This document shows positions 25,465 to 37,968 of a stretch of DNA of 64,000 nucleotides, piece after piece. This DNA comes from Glossina fuscipes (taxonomy: Eukaryota > Arthropoda > Insecta > Diptera > Glossinidae). Where the stretch lies: assembly GCF_014805625.2 (NCBI RefSeq), contig NW_023998415.1:10760411-10824410 (forward strand), in the 5' to 3' direction. The stretch's first letter is position 1; the number at the start of each line of letters is the position of its first letter. Under the pieces are notes generated by a model that saw nothing but the letters and a program-made list of their open reading frames with translations, had not been told where the DNA came from and ran no database searches. Both the position numbers and the translations under genes were made by a program.

Positions 25465-25745
25465 ATGATGAAAGCCCACCTATTGGCGGACACTCATCTT
25501 TAACGTGCAAACTTAATTTACTTGTCAAAGATTTTATTATTTTCCATTTGCTGTCCGTCATAACAAATCACTTCTGAAAAGTGTTTGATGGGTTTCGGTA
25601 GCAGACATCTCCAAATCAGCCAACAAAAGTAATGAAAGTCAAAAAAGGCGTTATGGGCGTTCCATGCGATTAGCATACGCTGCATAAATCAATAATATTA
25701 AATGAAAAACCGTTATATTAGGTAGAGAAAGTTCACAATGATCTA
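25465..25745 (-). pseudogene. Mariner 5' fragment (same family as 35.8 kb relic)
   Basis: On the minus strand the upstream and N-terminal sequence matches the relic at 35.8-36.85 kb. Shared blocks include AACGGTTTTTCAT versus AACAGTTTTCCAT, ACTTTTGTTGGCTGATT versus ACTTTTGTTGTTTGATT, and CTGCTACCGAAACCCATCAA versus CTGCCGAAAGCCATCAA. The reading is HYFCWLIWRCLLPKPIKHF, which corresponds to the start of a mariner transposase. Everything after the N-terminus is missing. It is about as diverged from its partner as two old independent insertions would be. Confidence 0.6.
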
Positions 25746-28645
25746 ATTTAAACATTGGGTACAATGCGGCTTCGCATTACATTTTCGTTTTCATCAATAA
25801 ATCTCACTGATCAAAATACATGCAAACACCTATTGGGTAGATTGATAAATTTCACCGGTTAACTGAAACAACAGAAATTTAAAATGGGATTTTTAATAAA
25901 TATTTACATGAGAAAGTTTCCGAGCACACTTTCGAAACGGAACGAATTTAAGTTTGGAAGGAAAGTTTTTAAGTTTTTACTTTTTTTCGAAACTTTCTTC
26001 CTATACATGCATGTGTGCATGCAATATAAATATAAAACATTATTAAATAATAAATATTGTAGAAACATATATTTATATAAAGCAGCTGCTGTTTTCATTT
26101 TTTTTTTTTTTTTTTTTTCATTCATCGATCGACCATCCACCACGGATTATGATATATTAACATTTTCATTTTGCTTGTAACTTGTTACGGACTAAGGATT
26201 GTCAAGTTAATTATAAAATTCATTAGAGTAGCATACTCAGTCGACGTATTTATATATATATATATATATATATGTTTATTAGCAAATGGAATTAGCAAAG
26301 CTAATAAAATTAAGATAAATGCCTGTGATAGAGCTAAACTTGTTTTTTTTATTTATTTATTTTTTTTTTTTTTATATATATATATATAGATTAATGCGTT
26401 AAGCTCGTCTCACTTTGTAATATAAGACGCATTGCAGCATATGTTGTTGTATAAAAACGATTCGTAAGCAGGTTTACAATTAACAATTAGTGGGATTTTT
26501 CATTTTATTTCCTTCTAGGCGATGGGTGCCCAAAATTCACTTCAAAACCATTGTAGTTTTGTTAAATTTTTCTTATTGTGAGCTATTGTTGCGCCAAAAA
26601 AAAAAGCAGGAAGATCATTTATTCATAAGTTTTCATATGTATCACATATTTACATATTCTTCTTCTTACTATTCACGGTCTATGAAATGGCAGAAGGCGG
26701 CCACTTTTTTCTGTTAGCTTCTACACCCTTCTACACCCGCTGACAAACGAAATCATATTAGTTCTGTTATACCTTTTGTAATCTCGCAAAATGGGAATCG
26801 GAAAGGCGGTAAGGTATACTGTAAGGTAACTTGATCGTGTATTGGCTCTCTCGCAATCGCAGTTGTCGGAATACACAATTGAACCTTAGCAGTTATATAT
26901 TTTACTTAACGTCGTACACGTAAACAAAATGATAAGTCGGACTTAATTTGTTTACAAAAATATGAGTAGAAATACCGTTAAAAATAATGTGAAAAATTTT
27001 AAATGAATCTCTTATTTTTTATTACATTTGCTCCATCATCGAAATCCCGAATGGATAGTTAAAAAAAAGTTATCGAAAAGTCATTGAAAATATTTGTGTG
27101 ATAATGGATTCACTCTTTTCGGGTTCTTTAGGAGATTCTTATATAGAAAGAAAAAAAATTCTCTCCATTGAAAGATGTTCAAGAGTCGCTCTAAATTGTA
27201 TGTCTTATTATCATTTATTATTATTATTATTATTATTATTTTTTTTTATAGTGATCAGTTACGTTCTGTTTACTATTGTAGTGAGATGCGTTGCTTTTTC
27301 TATAAATTTTCGTTGTTATGTTCTTATAGTATTTTTAGAGAGCAAACATATTTTCAAGCTTAGACTTTTTTTTTATTTGATTGTGTTGGCATTTGTTTTG
27401 TGTAAATATTTGCCTAACAAATAAATATAATGCACACACATATTCATATATGCATATAATGGAGTGAGAAAAGGAAACGTTCATTAAGCATATTCGATGG
27501 GAGAGTTTATTTATTTATTTATTTATTTTTTTTTTTTTGGTTGGAGAAATATTTGAAAACTTTTTTCTTTTGTATATTATAAGTATATCATCATATGAAG
27601 TGCTTCAACTTGTTCATTTTGAAATTTATTAAATTGTTTTATATAGTCTCGTGAAGTAAGGTTTCTTGCGCTCACAACAAGCATTATTTATTTATTTTTT
27701 TTTATTAATCTTCCACGCGTAGACTTTATTAAATGTAAAAAAAAAAAAAAAAATAGATATATATATATATATGCATCTATATGCATATGTACTTAATAAA
27801 TGTGTTTACTCAGACGCGTAGTTTTTTATTATTTATGTATTTTGTTATATAAAACGTACGTGTGGTGTGTTGTGTTCTTCTTATTAACTCAAGTAAAATT
27901 CAATAGCAAGCGATTTACGTACACAAAAAAAAAAAAAAAAACACACTCAAGACCTTAAAGGTATAACTGATTATTTTCTATACTCATCATCCTTCGAAAT
28001 TGGCATTTTTCTCATTACTCATAAACTATACCAGATAAATATACCAAAAAAGTTGAACGTATATTCCATGGACGAGGCCGTAGTACAGATTGAACACGCC
28101 TAACCCATCTTATAGTGTATGAAAATTTAATTTTTTTTTTTTTCAATTCGTTTATAACGCGCAGATGTTAGCTGCAAAAATTCCATAAAGAATATGAATT
28201 TTTGGTCAGTTTCATATTCGGAATGCGCCTAAGCATGTCTGTTCATCGCTCATCTGCCGGTCTGCTAATCCGTACAGCATATGCGGTAAACATTCTCCCA
28301 TTAGCGAAAATGAAGATATTTGTCTACAAATTTGCAAAAGAATTTGAAAGTGACTTAAAATATTCCAAGGACACGCCTACAACGCCCACACGCCTATGCG
28401 CAAAAAAACGTTTATTTTGAAAATAGAGAAAATCAACCGCGCTCCCTTAATATTACACGATATGAAAATTTAATTCTTTTGGGTAGAAATGACAAGAGAC
28501 GAAGAAAGATGACCGAATATAATTTTCTTACTTGTTTATATTCAGTCAATTATATTTATTTATATGTAGGGATTTAGTGCAATTTCATAAATGATTCATT
28601 GCGCGCCTGAATCGTTTAAATCCACTATGCATTAAGTCTCTCGTG
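25746..28645. other. Gene-free DNA with simple repeats
   Basis: No gene supported. T-runs (26098-26119), (TA)n at about 26250-26272 and 26375-26389, (TTA)n at about 27211-27240, TTTA repeats near 27507-27530 and A-runs near 27737 and 27925. ORFs in this stretch are hydrophobic translations of these tracts. Confidence 0.5.
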
Positions 28646-28649
28646 TTTT

Positions 28650-28989
28650 AGTGCGCATTAATTTTTCGAAAGTGTGAAGACTTGAGTGTGTGATGGTTCG
28701 AAACTGTGAGGATTCGTCGGTGTAAAGGTCGCGAAGGTGCGAAGGCTCGAAAGTGTGGAAATGCGAATGTGTGGCTTAAAGAGATTATGGTTTAGTGCGG
28801 AATTTAGGCGTGAAAATATGGTGGTCAGAAAGTTTAGCCTTAAGGTGTGTTTAAGGTGTGAAGGCTTCAAAATTTCAAGCTTTCAAGTTTTCAAACTTTT
28901 AAACCTTCACATCCTGCGGAGCTTTACAATGATCATGATGATAAAACTTTTGAATATTCACAATCGAACCTCCACATGTTCTAATCTTC

Positions 28990-29021
<32 letters not shown>

Positions 29022-29345
29022 AATATAGCTTCAACAGTTCCTACCTTCAAAGCATCATATTTTCAAACCTTCAAACTTACACGCGTTCAAGCGTTCGAAC
29101 CTTTACCCTTCAAACCTTCAAATGTTTATGACATAATGGCAGATGATCGAATCGTCCTGCCAGCTTTCAAGCTTTCCAACTATCACGCCTTCCATACGAT
29201 CATACCTTTGAATCCGCATGATGATAATGGTTATAAACTTGGAACTTTTACATACTCAAACCATCGTATTTTCACACTAGACCCTCAGACCGCAAAGACT
29301 TCACACCATCAAACTTTTGTTGAAAACTTCAAAAATTCACATTTA
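28650..29345. repeat. Degenerate minisatellite with complementary halves
   Basis: The left half (about 28665-28865) is built from G-rich, roughly 16-17 bp degenerate units such as TCGAAAGTGTGAAGACT, TCGAAACTGTGAGGAT and TCGAAAGTGTGGAAATG. The right half (about 28866-29345) is built from the opposite strand's words: TTCAAACCTTCAAAC, TTCAAGCGTTCGAACC, AAACCTTCACATCC. The right half is interrupted by (GAT)n at 28989-29022. The two halves are approximately inverted relative to each other, so transcripts could fold back. A 208-codon plus ORF (28737-29363), the longest in the window, spans the array. It is a by-product of low stop density: its composition follows the repeat and no domain is visible. 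Confidence 0.65.
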
Positions 29346-29900
29346 AGCCCCATAAGTTTATGAACATATTTTATACATGAATATTTATATATTTACTGAC
29401 ATTTACAAAATAGTGCAGATTAGTGAAAGTTCGATAATGTAATCGATAATAGTAACAATTTAATTAATTTATAAAATGAAAAATATAGCATAAACAAAAA
29501 AGTTATATTCGGCGGGGACCGAATCTCGCATACCCATCGCTATGCTTTTTGCATTCTATTCATCAAGTTCTTGTTGGTATTGTTGGTTAGAAAAAATTTT
29601 AATCGTGGTATCTACCATATCCATTCCCAGGCAGATAACAGATTTTCAGTTGAGGAGAAGGGTACGAAATAGTTTTGAACATTCTGCCTTGTTTGCCTTA
29701 TGATAAATAAGCATAAAACCTCAAAAAAGTGAAGAATAAAAATAAATAAAATTTAATTACTCGTAACTTTGTGTGGGCAAAGCCGATTGTATCCACTTTT
29801 GGACGTAAAGAGTAGAGTGTCTTGTAAAGTGAATGCGAAAAATTTCAGTTTTCTAACTGAAACGAGCAAAAATCTAAAAATTTCTGTTGAAAAAAAAAAC
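29346..29900. other. Gene-free DNA
   Basis: No gene supported. The segment from about 29500 (GGCGGGGACCGAATCTCGCA) may be the upstream part of repeat R. Confidence 0.4.
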
Positions 29901-30064
29901 AGAGTTGCTCTGACCAATTTGGCCCGTTTTCAATAGCAACCATGCAATTTGAAGTCACCGATACACACGACACAGACACGCACTCGGTACACAAAACTCA
30001 GAATTTCACGCTGATCAACAATATACACACTCTATAGGGTTTTTGAAGCTTCCTTTTGGGGATC
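29901..30064 (+). repeat. Dispersed repeat R, longer copy
   Basis: Contains CTGACCAATTTGGCCCGTTT, then TCAATAGCAACC, then GAATTTCACGCTGATCAACA, ACTCTATAGGGTTTTTGAAG and CTTCCTTTTGGG. The same two blocks, upstream and tail, recur in the same order at 56130-56365. The upstream block also occurs near 48560-48600. It looks like a decayed non-coding part of a dispersed transposon. Confidence 0.65.
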
Positions 30065-30227
30065 TACATACATTATGGCATAAAACGAAATGAGTATACC
30101 CTACATCTTATAGTTACTCAATGGACATTGTGGTGGTGGAAAAGAAGTGGGGAAAAAGAGGATGGATGTGTGTCCAATCTAATTTTGACTGACCATCTAT
30201 TATATGTATACGATCAGGTATACCGTA

Positions 30228-30305
30228 TTGGGAATTGAACCCACAAACACCGATCACGAGTTAATCACGAGTCACGTCTACTTGGCCTTGCGACAACGAT
30301 ATAAG
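30228..30305 (-). mobile_element. tRNA-derived SINE family B head, copy 2 (or decayed tRNA)
   Basis: Minus strand: CGCAAGGCCAAGTAGACG resembles an A-box region and GTGGGTTCAATTCCC is a near-consensus B-box. The spacing fits a serine- or leucine-type tRNA with a variable arm. Block ATCGGTGTTTGTGGGTTCAA aligns with the head at 12.4 kb. It lacks clean acceptor-stem pairing, so it is not called as a functional tRNA gene. A decayed tRNA pseudogene is the alternative. Confidence 0.5.
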
Positions 30306-31454
30306 GTCACTATTGGCGTCCTTTTGATGTTATTTTTCTGTGATTTTTTTTTTTTTTTTTTGTAAAAACCATGCAGCAAGGAACGTATACAGAGCGAGCT
30401 ACATATGAAGTGAATGCTAGGTGTATGATTATATTTTATATTATTAGAAAGAAGAAGAGAGTAATATACGCTAATTGTTCGTTTATAGCGATAAGTAAAC
30501 TCACTACTTATGTCGATTATTCAATTTTCAAAGTTTAGACAGAAACCTTAGTAATGTGGTGCTAAATGCTCGATAGACGATGCTGGTAATCGAAATAAGT
30601 GCATCGTTTTAGGTAACCGGTTCTTTTAGACAGGCAGTTTACACTTCGCGCTTGGGTTATTCGGAGTGTTCAGATCATGCGGTAACGAATTTTATCGTTG
30701 CAAAACTAGCATGCAGATTTATGTACTGTCCCTTGATACTTAGAATTGAAACTGAATTTGTTAATAACTACGACCATAATTTATAAAAACCAATAAAAAG
30801 TAGGAAACTCTCCTTTCCTAAAGAATAGTTAAAAATTTTCCATTTGAAGGAAGTTTTTCACATTTCGTCTCGTTCGACCTTAGGGCGAAAAAGTTTGTGT
30901 ACGGCTGGTGAGTGTAAGTGAAGTGAAGTTCAACAAGCGTTTAATACGCAATTGCACCAAATTGATTGTTGTTTATGGATATATGTGTGTGTGTGTTTGT
31001 TTGTTTGTTTGTGTGCGTATGTTTATGTTTACTTAGGGGAGATTTATGAGTTTGTTTTTTATGCTATATGATGAAATGGCGTTTAGTTGAAAGAGCAACA
31101 ACGATAAAACAACAACAACAACCATAAGCAATTTATTACGAATTTGTTAAATTAAAAAGATTTATGTGATTTTGATACAGAACGAATAAAAACACACTTA
31201 TATATGAACACACGCACATATACATATGCACAAAACATAATAAGAATAATAATAATAATAAGAATAATAATAATAATAATAACAATAATGAAAACAACAA
31301 CAAACAAGAAAACACTTTATTGTCATAAAATATCACTATTGTCATCACTTGACGATGAAAATCAACATCAAGTGAAAGAAATGATGTGTAGTATTTTCAT
31401 AGTGCTAAAGATTTTAAAACAATAACATTTGATGATCGCGGTAATAATGCTGAC

Positions 31455-31487
<33 letters not shown>

Positions 31488-32900
31488 GATGATGTTGATG
31501 GTGGCATTTCAAGCACTTTAACTATCTAGTTAAAGGATTTTGTTGCTATTGTTGTCGCATAGTATTCAACAGCAATTAAAGCCAATCGAAAATGTTGCGT
31601 TAGTCTCGGCTATGTTGTGCCATTCAATGCTCGGTAAAGAGGGAGACATACAATTAAACGAAAAGCCTGGTAATTCTATTAAAATACTTTAAATCGTTTG
31701 TAATGACTTTTAAATGATGACACATTATAAAAGCGACACAAACAACTGTTTGAAAGCTGACTCACTGACTAACTAACTGGTTCTTTGACTGCATGTCTAG
31801 CTAATGACTGACAATCGTCATTTGTTAGCCAACATTATTACGAGTTTTTCTTTTTTGCATCAAAGTTTAAAACTCCTTTGCCTTTTTATTTCTTTTTCTA
31901 CTCCTTTTCAAATGTCTTTTTAAAAATCTTTCAATGTTTCACTAATTGTCAGAAAAAGTTTTGTTTCGTTTCCTTCTCTACTCAAATTGAATTTTTTTTT
32001 TTTTTTAAATATTCGTTATATCATTGAGAGAGAAATATGTATACATAACGAGAGACTTTCTATCCTTTTATTTATTTATTTTTTCTCCTTTTTCTATATG
32101 GAGTTTCTATAAAACTTTGTCCATCTTGCGTAATCGCTTGAAATTCGAAGAGAAGACGGCCAGGATAATATTTGTGCATTTATCTTTAATGAAGATTATA
32201 ATTACGACACAATTTGTCAAAAATAATAACAATGACTTCATTAGGAACTCAACCGATTAATGGTTTTATTTTATTTCTTTGTCTTTTCTTATAATAATGA
32301 AGTTTTTCTTTGAAAAATTTTTGTATATTATTTATTTATTTTTTTTAAACTAATGAAAAAAAAAAAAGCAAACGAAAATGAGAACATTCCTTTAAAAAGG
32401 ACAAGGTTGAATAGAGAAATTAATCATGCGCTAATTTCCATAACATTGAGCTGAACTTGATTTAAAATCGAATTAGAACTTTATTCTTAATTAAAAAATG
32501 GCATTCACTGAAAAATTCTTTTCTCTTAATCTTCTTTCATTTAAAAGGCAAATCATGCAAGTGTATTAAGTTCATTCAGCTAGCTTGCAACACTGGGTAG
32601 TGTAGGCGATTACATAATGTAATATCAATAAAAAAATTTTGGATCGATTGAGTATTTTTATGTCGGGATATAATTTTTTTCTTATATTTGATCAGTTACT
32701 GGATTACTTATCATGTTCTTATGATTGAGTTCTGCATCTTTTTCACGATCAACTGGATAACTATTGTGCTCGTTACGTTTTACTTCAACCAAATTTGTCT
32801 ATCGTCTGTGCCTTTGTCAGTTAAAATCACAATTCGAATAACATAATTCTGTCCATTAAGGCAGGATGATGAACTGTGTTCAATGGTTGCAATGACGGGC
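30306..32900. other. Gene-free DNA with simple repeats
   Basis: No gene supported. A 17-18 base T-run at about 30344, (GT)n/(TTTG)n near 30982-31012, AAT/AAG repeats at 31236-31285 and (GAT)n at 31453-31500. ORFs on both strands of 31136-31425 are microsatellite translations. Confidence 0.5.
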
Positions 32901-32904
32901 GAAG

Positions 32905-33315
32905 AATAGTTTAAGGTGTGACTATCTATAAAACTTGGCAGCAGGTTTTTCTTAAACCTAGGTTAGGCGGTGTATTAACAGAAGTTTTGTTTTCTTTATA
33001 AAAGTGCACTTCATTTCTCAATAGACTACGTCCAAGGACGGAATACAACTGAAGTAGGCCCAGTTAGGTTGTAGAATATTGTAAAGTTTTAGTAAATGAG
33101 AGTAAGGAGAAGGGCGCGTAGTTCTTCGTGCCCGTTTCTGTTGGTGGGTAAAATTACGGAAGATCGTAGACGTATCGTAAACTTCATTTCTTTGTCGTAT
33201 ACGCATAACTATTCGGTTAAAGTTCTCAAATATAAGACCTGCGTAGCTTTTGGCAAAGAAAAGTTTAAGATTTACTATCTATAACCTGGCGATGGTTTTT
33301 TCTCGTAGGAGGCTT
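32905..33315. repeat. Possible diverged repeated blocks
   Basis: GAATAGTTTAAGGTGTGACT then ATCTATAAAACTTGGCAGCA near 32902-32945 resembles GAAAAGTTTAAGATTTACT then ATCTATAACCTGGCGATGG near 33258-33297. CACTTCATTTCTCAATAGAC (33007) also resembles AACTTCATTTCTTTGTCGTA (33180). The block order is not simply tandem. This may be a rearranged old element. Confidence 0.35.
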
Positions 33316-33319
33316 AGAA

Positions 33320-34143
33320 GAGCAACGGAAGAAGTCCCTCCTTTCTTTTATGAGAAGAGGGCACTCTTCTTTTCGTCTATAGTCCTCTGCTTTCGAGCCA
33401 ATCAAACCACTCACCTCTGACGGTAAGGCGTAGCAATAGAACGGTCTGGGGCGCAATTAGATGTGTGCCACATATATATATATATGTGTATATGTGTATA
33501 TACTTTTTCTGAAGCATTTTCCCTCGAGAAAGGATATTGTGCTGGTTGGCCTTTTGAGACCCATAAAAAGTTCAAATGGGAAACGTGACGTGGAACGTGT
33601 ATTGTAAGAAATCACCCAAAGCTATATAACACTGAAGTCTATACCCAAAATACCAGGTGCCTACGCTTTTACATCACATTACCGGGAATATGCTCTTTTG
33701 TATGATTGCTAGGTACGACCTTTTGGTGAGTATTGTGGTGACTGTGATTATTCCGAAAAGGTGTTAGGTAGGCCTTGCCGATGACTAGGGTTGTGAGGTA
33801 AGTGATTCATACCTATTTCTTTCTTATTTCTAATATCTTACGGATTTTACCGCCCTTTAATTGGGCAATATCCAGCTCCTTGGCAAGAAGCGTTCGTTTC
33901 AATAATCAGACTTAAAGGAGGAAAAGATGAACTGAAAGAAAGCGTTTTCATTAAATTTTGTTTAATTTGCTTTCACGCAATTTACACTGAGTTGATATCT
34001 ATTATTTCCCCTTTATGCTTATCTTTCAATTAATTTTATTAATTAATTAAAAAAAAAAAAAGAAAAGTGGAATTTTTAATAATTCTCCCGGAATCAAGGC
34101 ATTGTCATTTCATCGTACTCATTAGCTGGCCTTAGCTTATTTT

Positions 34144-34183
<40 letters not shown>

Positions 34184-34589
34184 TTTAGATATAAGTGTAA
34201 CATGAACATTTAAAGAATTGCATTTCTGTTTGGTTTATTTTGATCTTTATCGCAATAATTACATGTTTGAGCACCAAAATACCTAAAGTAATAATTCATC
34301 AAGAGCACCAAGTCATGACTGAAGTCTTGCGAATTTAAGAACTAAGCACAAATATACAAGGAGGCTTAGACGACCTGGTGTAAGCTCCCCTTATACACAT
34401 ATACACGCATGCATACACACACACACATGCGCGCGCGCGCGCGCAAATGCACACACGTAAACAGTTTGATACATACACGTAGATCAGTAATGAGAGACTT
34501 TAGGAAAGCGTTGTTGCATTGTTGATGCTCGGTGTGACTGGTTAAAAAAGTTCTTGAATGTTTTGGATACATATATTCGTTCGTATACA

Positions 34590-34630
<41 letters not shown>

Positions 34631-35799
34631 GTATAAGTTCTGTTCTGTCTATTTTTTTAATGGCACGTTTTGGGTCTTATCAACGCTTTCATTTTTTTTT
34701 TTCTTTATTTTTGTTGTTGTTGCTTTAATTCCCCGATTATTACCCGTGTATGTGTATGTATGTTCGTGTGGCATAAATGGCAAAAAATAACAAAATGAAA
34801 TATTACTGAATTGTGAAAATAATATTAAAGTGGCTTTTTCAAATCGAAAGAATTCTTCTTTTTTTTTTTTTCTTATGAAGAGTAAAACAAACCTACAATT
34901 TGTTAAAGGGACAACAACAATCGCGGCAATAATAGATATGAATTTTGAGCGAGGTATGCATAAGATATATTTAAACATTTCTGTCCATTTACAATATGAT
35001 TAACGTAACCCTGTATTTTTACATATAAACACAAAGAAAAATGTCTAAAATTCTTATGAATTATCTCAAGGCATGATTTAAACGATGTCACAGTTAACAT
35101 TTTTAAAGGTCTGAAAAACATACAAACGATATCAGAACGAACGTAGAAAAGTCGAATAATATTTTGATGAAGCGTCCACATGAATATCGAATCGAGTGAA
35201 GAATTCTGATAATTTTTAATTAAAGTATAAAATAGAACGTCTCTGAAGAAACGAGGGGTATTGATCCAAATCGTTCGAAAATTTAGGGTTTTTTAAAATT
35301 GCATTTCATTGCCCCTTAATTCTTGTTATTTGTGGCTGAAAAAAGTTAGAGAGTGTCATGCAGTTACCGGTAATTCTTATCATACGTCCCATCATCATAC
35401 ACTTCTTAATCGCCTAATAAAAGGCACTCTGGTCTGAGATATGCAACTTCAAGTGCGAGTATCCGAACATGTTTTTGAAACAAAGCAACAATAAAGTTCA
35501 CTGTATTAACCTTAAACTGCATTAATTTTACTCATTAACAAAAAAAATGTATTATGTAGTTGTTAAGGCTAAAAGAATAACATTTAAAAAGCAATAAAAA
35601 CTAGACAAAGAAAAAAAAAAATGCGAAAGAAAAAAAATTAATCAAAATGCACAAAATTGAATTTTTAATATCACCTAAATAATATCACTTGCAAAATTGT
35701 GCTGATAATTATATATTTTTTTTAGGTGCTTGCAAGTATTTTGATTATTTTATTCACTTGAAAAAGGCATTTATTTAAAAAAAATCGAGGCAACACATA
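33320..35799. other. Gene-free DNA with simple repeats
   Basis: No gene supported. Contents: (TA)n at 34146-34181, the alternating purine-pyrimidine tract at 34392-34445, (TA)n at about 34590-34625 and T-runs near 34692 and 34860. The stretch 33500-33800 is less AT-rich than its surroundings but shows no ORF or element I recognise. Confidence 0.5.
34392..34445. repeat. 54-bp perfect purine-pyrimidine alternation with (GC)8 core
   Basis: Every base alternates pyrimidine and purine from 34392 to 34445: TA/CA repeats run into CATGCGCGCGCGCGCGCGC (core 34429-34444). This is the sequence class most prone to left-handed Z-DNA, and a GC core is rare in such AT-rich DNA. Confidence 0.9.
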
Positions 35800-36845
35800 T
35801 TAATTAAAATATTTCCCCTAATTTTCTGCAATTTTTTCTCATCTTTCTGGTAAAATGACGATACCGTGTAAAAAGAAAGATCTCTGGTTTGGTAGCGATT
35901 CAATCATCGACTCATTTTGCATTACTTCACCACTTCGAAACCGAGTGCCAGCCAAACCATGCTGTGCCGATCTGAGCGAGTGGCAATCAAAAGTCGCTAC
36001 GTTTATGGAGCTAGGCTAGGTGTGGCCGATCTTCCCATTCGAGCTGCAAGAGTGTGTGTCCTTGACAACTCTTGCAATAAGTGGCCGACTTTACGTCTAT
36101 TTGCTGCTATTTCTACTTTTTTGCAATACATCGTTCAATTTGTCCAAGTGACGTCGGTGGACATCTGCAGTTTCATTTGGGTTTAGCAGCAACATATACT
36201 ACACCATGCTGATCCCCTCCGTGTAAACAGCAAAGTTTTATGGCAATGAAAATTCCGCTTCGCTATTGATGTCGATGGCTCCCATGGACTTTTTGCTTTT
36301 GGGATTGTCGTAGTTGTCCTACTTTTCATCATCTCTGGTCATAATGAAAACTCTTCTTTTCTTGTCCGGCGTGCAGTGAAATCGCGATGTTGAAATGTTT
36401 CGAAATGGCATTTTCAGTTATTCATACAGTAGCCATTTTCCCTCCTTTTGAATCTTTCCCCATCGCATGTAAACGTTGAGAAACAGATGATTCATCAACC
36501 GCTAAGTTGTTTGCAAGTTTTTTGAAATTTTAAGCTTGGCGACCAATAATAAGATTGACAACTCATTTTTTTCAAAGTTTTGTGGTCCTCCAGTCTAATC
36601 TTTACCATTGATATGAAAACCATCACTTTTCAACCCTTGAAATCAAAACTGGCAATTGAGATATGATGGAGCAGCATTACTATATGCTTCTAATAGCGTT
36701 TGATGGCTTTCGGCAGCATATTTCTGTGAATCAAACAACAAAAGTGATAAATGCCGAATATACAATTTCAAGCTTTCCATGATAAACATACATTGAATAG
36801 TTCAATAACATTGGATGGAAAACTGTTAGTTTATCTAGAGAAAAA
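35800..36845 (-). pseudogene. Mariner transposase relic, near full length
   Basis: Successive minus-strand blocks follow the mariner order. N-terminus: MLPKAIKRY, then GGPQNFEKNELSILL (the SGRPxxFxxEELxxLL linker). Second helix-turn-helix: VDESSVSQRLHAMGKIQKEG, KWLLYE. First catalytic region: FIMTRDDEK then a stop where Trp is expected (TGG to TAG), DNYDNPKSKKSMG. Then ISMV, YMLLLNPNETAD. Third catalytic region: TFDCHSLRSAQHGLAG, with Asp kept. C-terminus: LPER, GKYFN and a stop at 35800-35802. The second catalytic block is degraded (LQELSRTH for LQHDNARPH), and there are several stops and frameshifts. The 5' flank to about 36845 matches the fragment at 25.5 kb. The plus ORF at 35917-36186 is a shadow. 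Confidence 0.78.
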
Positions 36846-36950
36846 TTAAAACCATCGAATTTAACTCTTTTGTACTCTTGTGATAATTAGCATTATTTTA
36901 TCATTTTCACCAACTAATAATGTCTTCGATCAAAATACATTATTAAATAT

Positions 36951-37122
36951 TATTATTATTATTATTAATTTCGCCAGAGAAATAAATTCTAAAACTTAAG
37001 TATTAAAGCACTTGGATCTAAGGCTTTCGGCTTTTTATTAAAAACTCTATCGCACTTAAGATTTGAACCCACGACCGTTGAGTTGCTAGTCGTGACTGTT
37101 GCTTACTCGGCCACTCAGGCGG
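36951..37122 (-). mobile_element. tRNA-derived SINE, family A, copy 3
   Basis: Minus-strand copy with head GAGTGGCCGAGTAAGC, B-box GTGGGTTCAAATCTT, the shared body and an (AAT)n tail at its plus-strand left end. The flanks ACATTATTAAATAT (36937-36950) and ATATGATTAAATAT (37123-37136) agree at 12 of 14 positions, an aged target duplication. Confidence 0.85.
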
Positions 37123-37751
37123 ATATGATTAAATATAACTTGGTCTTTGTATTTGTGAAAAAGCAAGAGTATCTATCGTACGTTGGGAGATGAGTTCGCT
37201 TAATAATTTTGGCAAAGTGAAATGCACGTGAATAATGGAGAAATCGAGAATCGATCATAATCAATCACAAATGAGTTTTATCTTTCCAATATAGACTCTT
37301 TAGTCTACACCTGAAAACTACACTAATTCTTGATTCTTTCTTCACTATAAGCTTTTATTTTAAATAGCTGAATTTGAAAATTTGAAATGTGAAAAAAAAA
37401 AGAAAAAGGAAAGTAAAACGTAGCGTCAAGATAAGGTCAACACAAGGTATGGAAAATAAGAGCACCGTATGTCTATCTATCTAACCGTAGGTAGTTAGGT
37501 TATCTCGAGCCGGTTGCATTTGAAGTAGGAACACAGCCTTGAGCGTTGAGATGAGAAGAAGCTGTTACGATAATAAATATGAAAAGTCTTACGCATTTGG
37601 ATATTCTCTCATATGTTAGTAGTGTGGATGATATCTTTAATAGCAAGATAAAGATAAAAAATAGCAACACTTTTTAGCATTAATTGCATTCAAAGTTTTA
37701 ATCGGCTTTCTGAATTGAAACAAGGAGCGTATTGCTATATATAAGCATAAT

Positions 37752-37782
<31 letters not shown>

Positions 37783-37934
37783 ACGATGATTAAGAGTATA
37801 TTGCTTAACGGGTAAAATGCTTATATAGAATTAAGTGAAAAGTGAAAGTTTTATTAACATTTCTCATTGAGTGTATAATTTTCCTAAATTACTATCTTTT
37901 TAGATGAATGCAGTGTTTTTTCTGCAGTGTTTTA

Positions 37935-37968
<34 letters not shown>

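Noticed and set aside
28737..29363. 208-codon plus-strand ORF, the longest in the window
   Set aside because: It lies wholly within the degenerate minisatellite. Its residues (Phe-Lys-Leu, Pro-Ser-Asn words and poly-Asp) follow the repeat, and no domain or splice context is visible.
30228..30305. Functional tRNA gene
   Set aside because: A B-box is present, but clean acceptor and anticodon stems were not evident; it is treated as a SINE head or decayed tRNA.
35917..36186. 89-codon plus-strand ORF
   Set aside because: Antisense shadow of the minus-strand mariner relic at 35800-36845.
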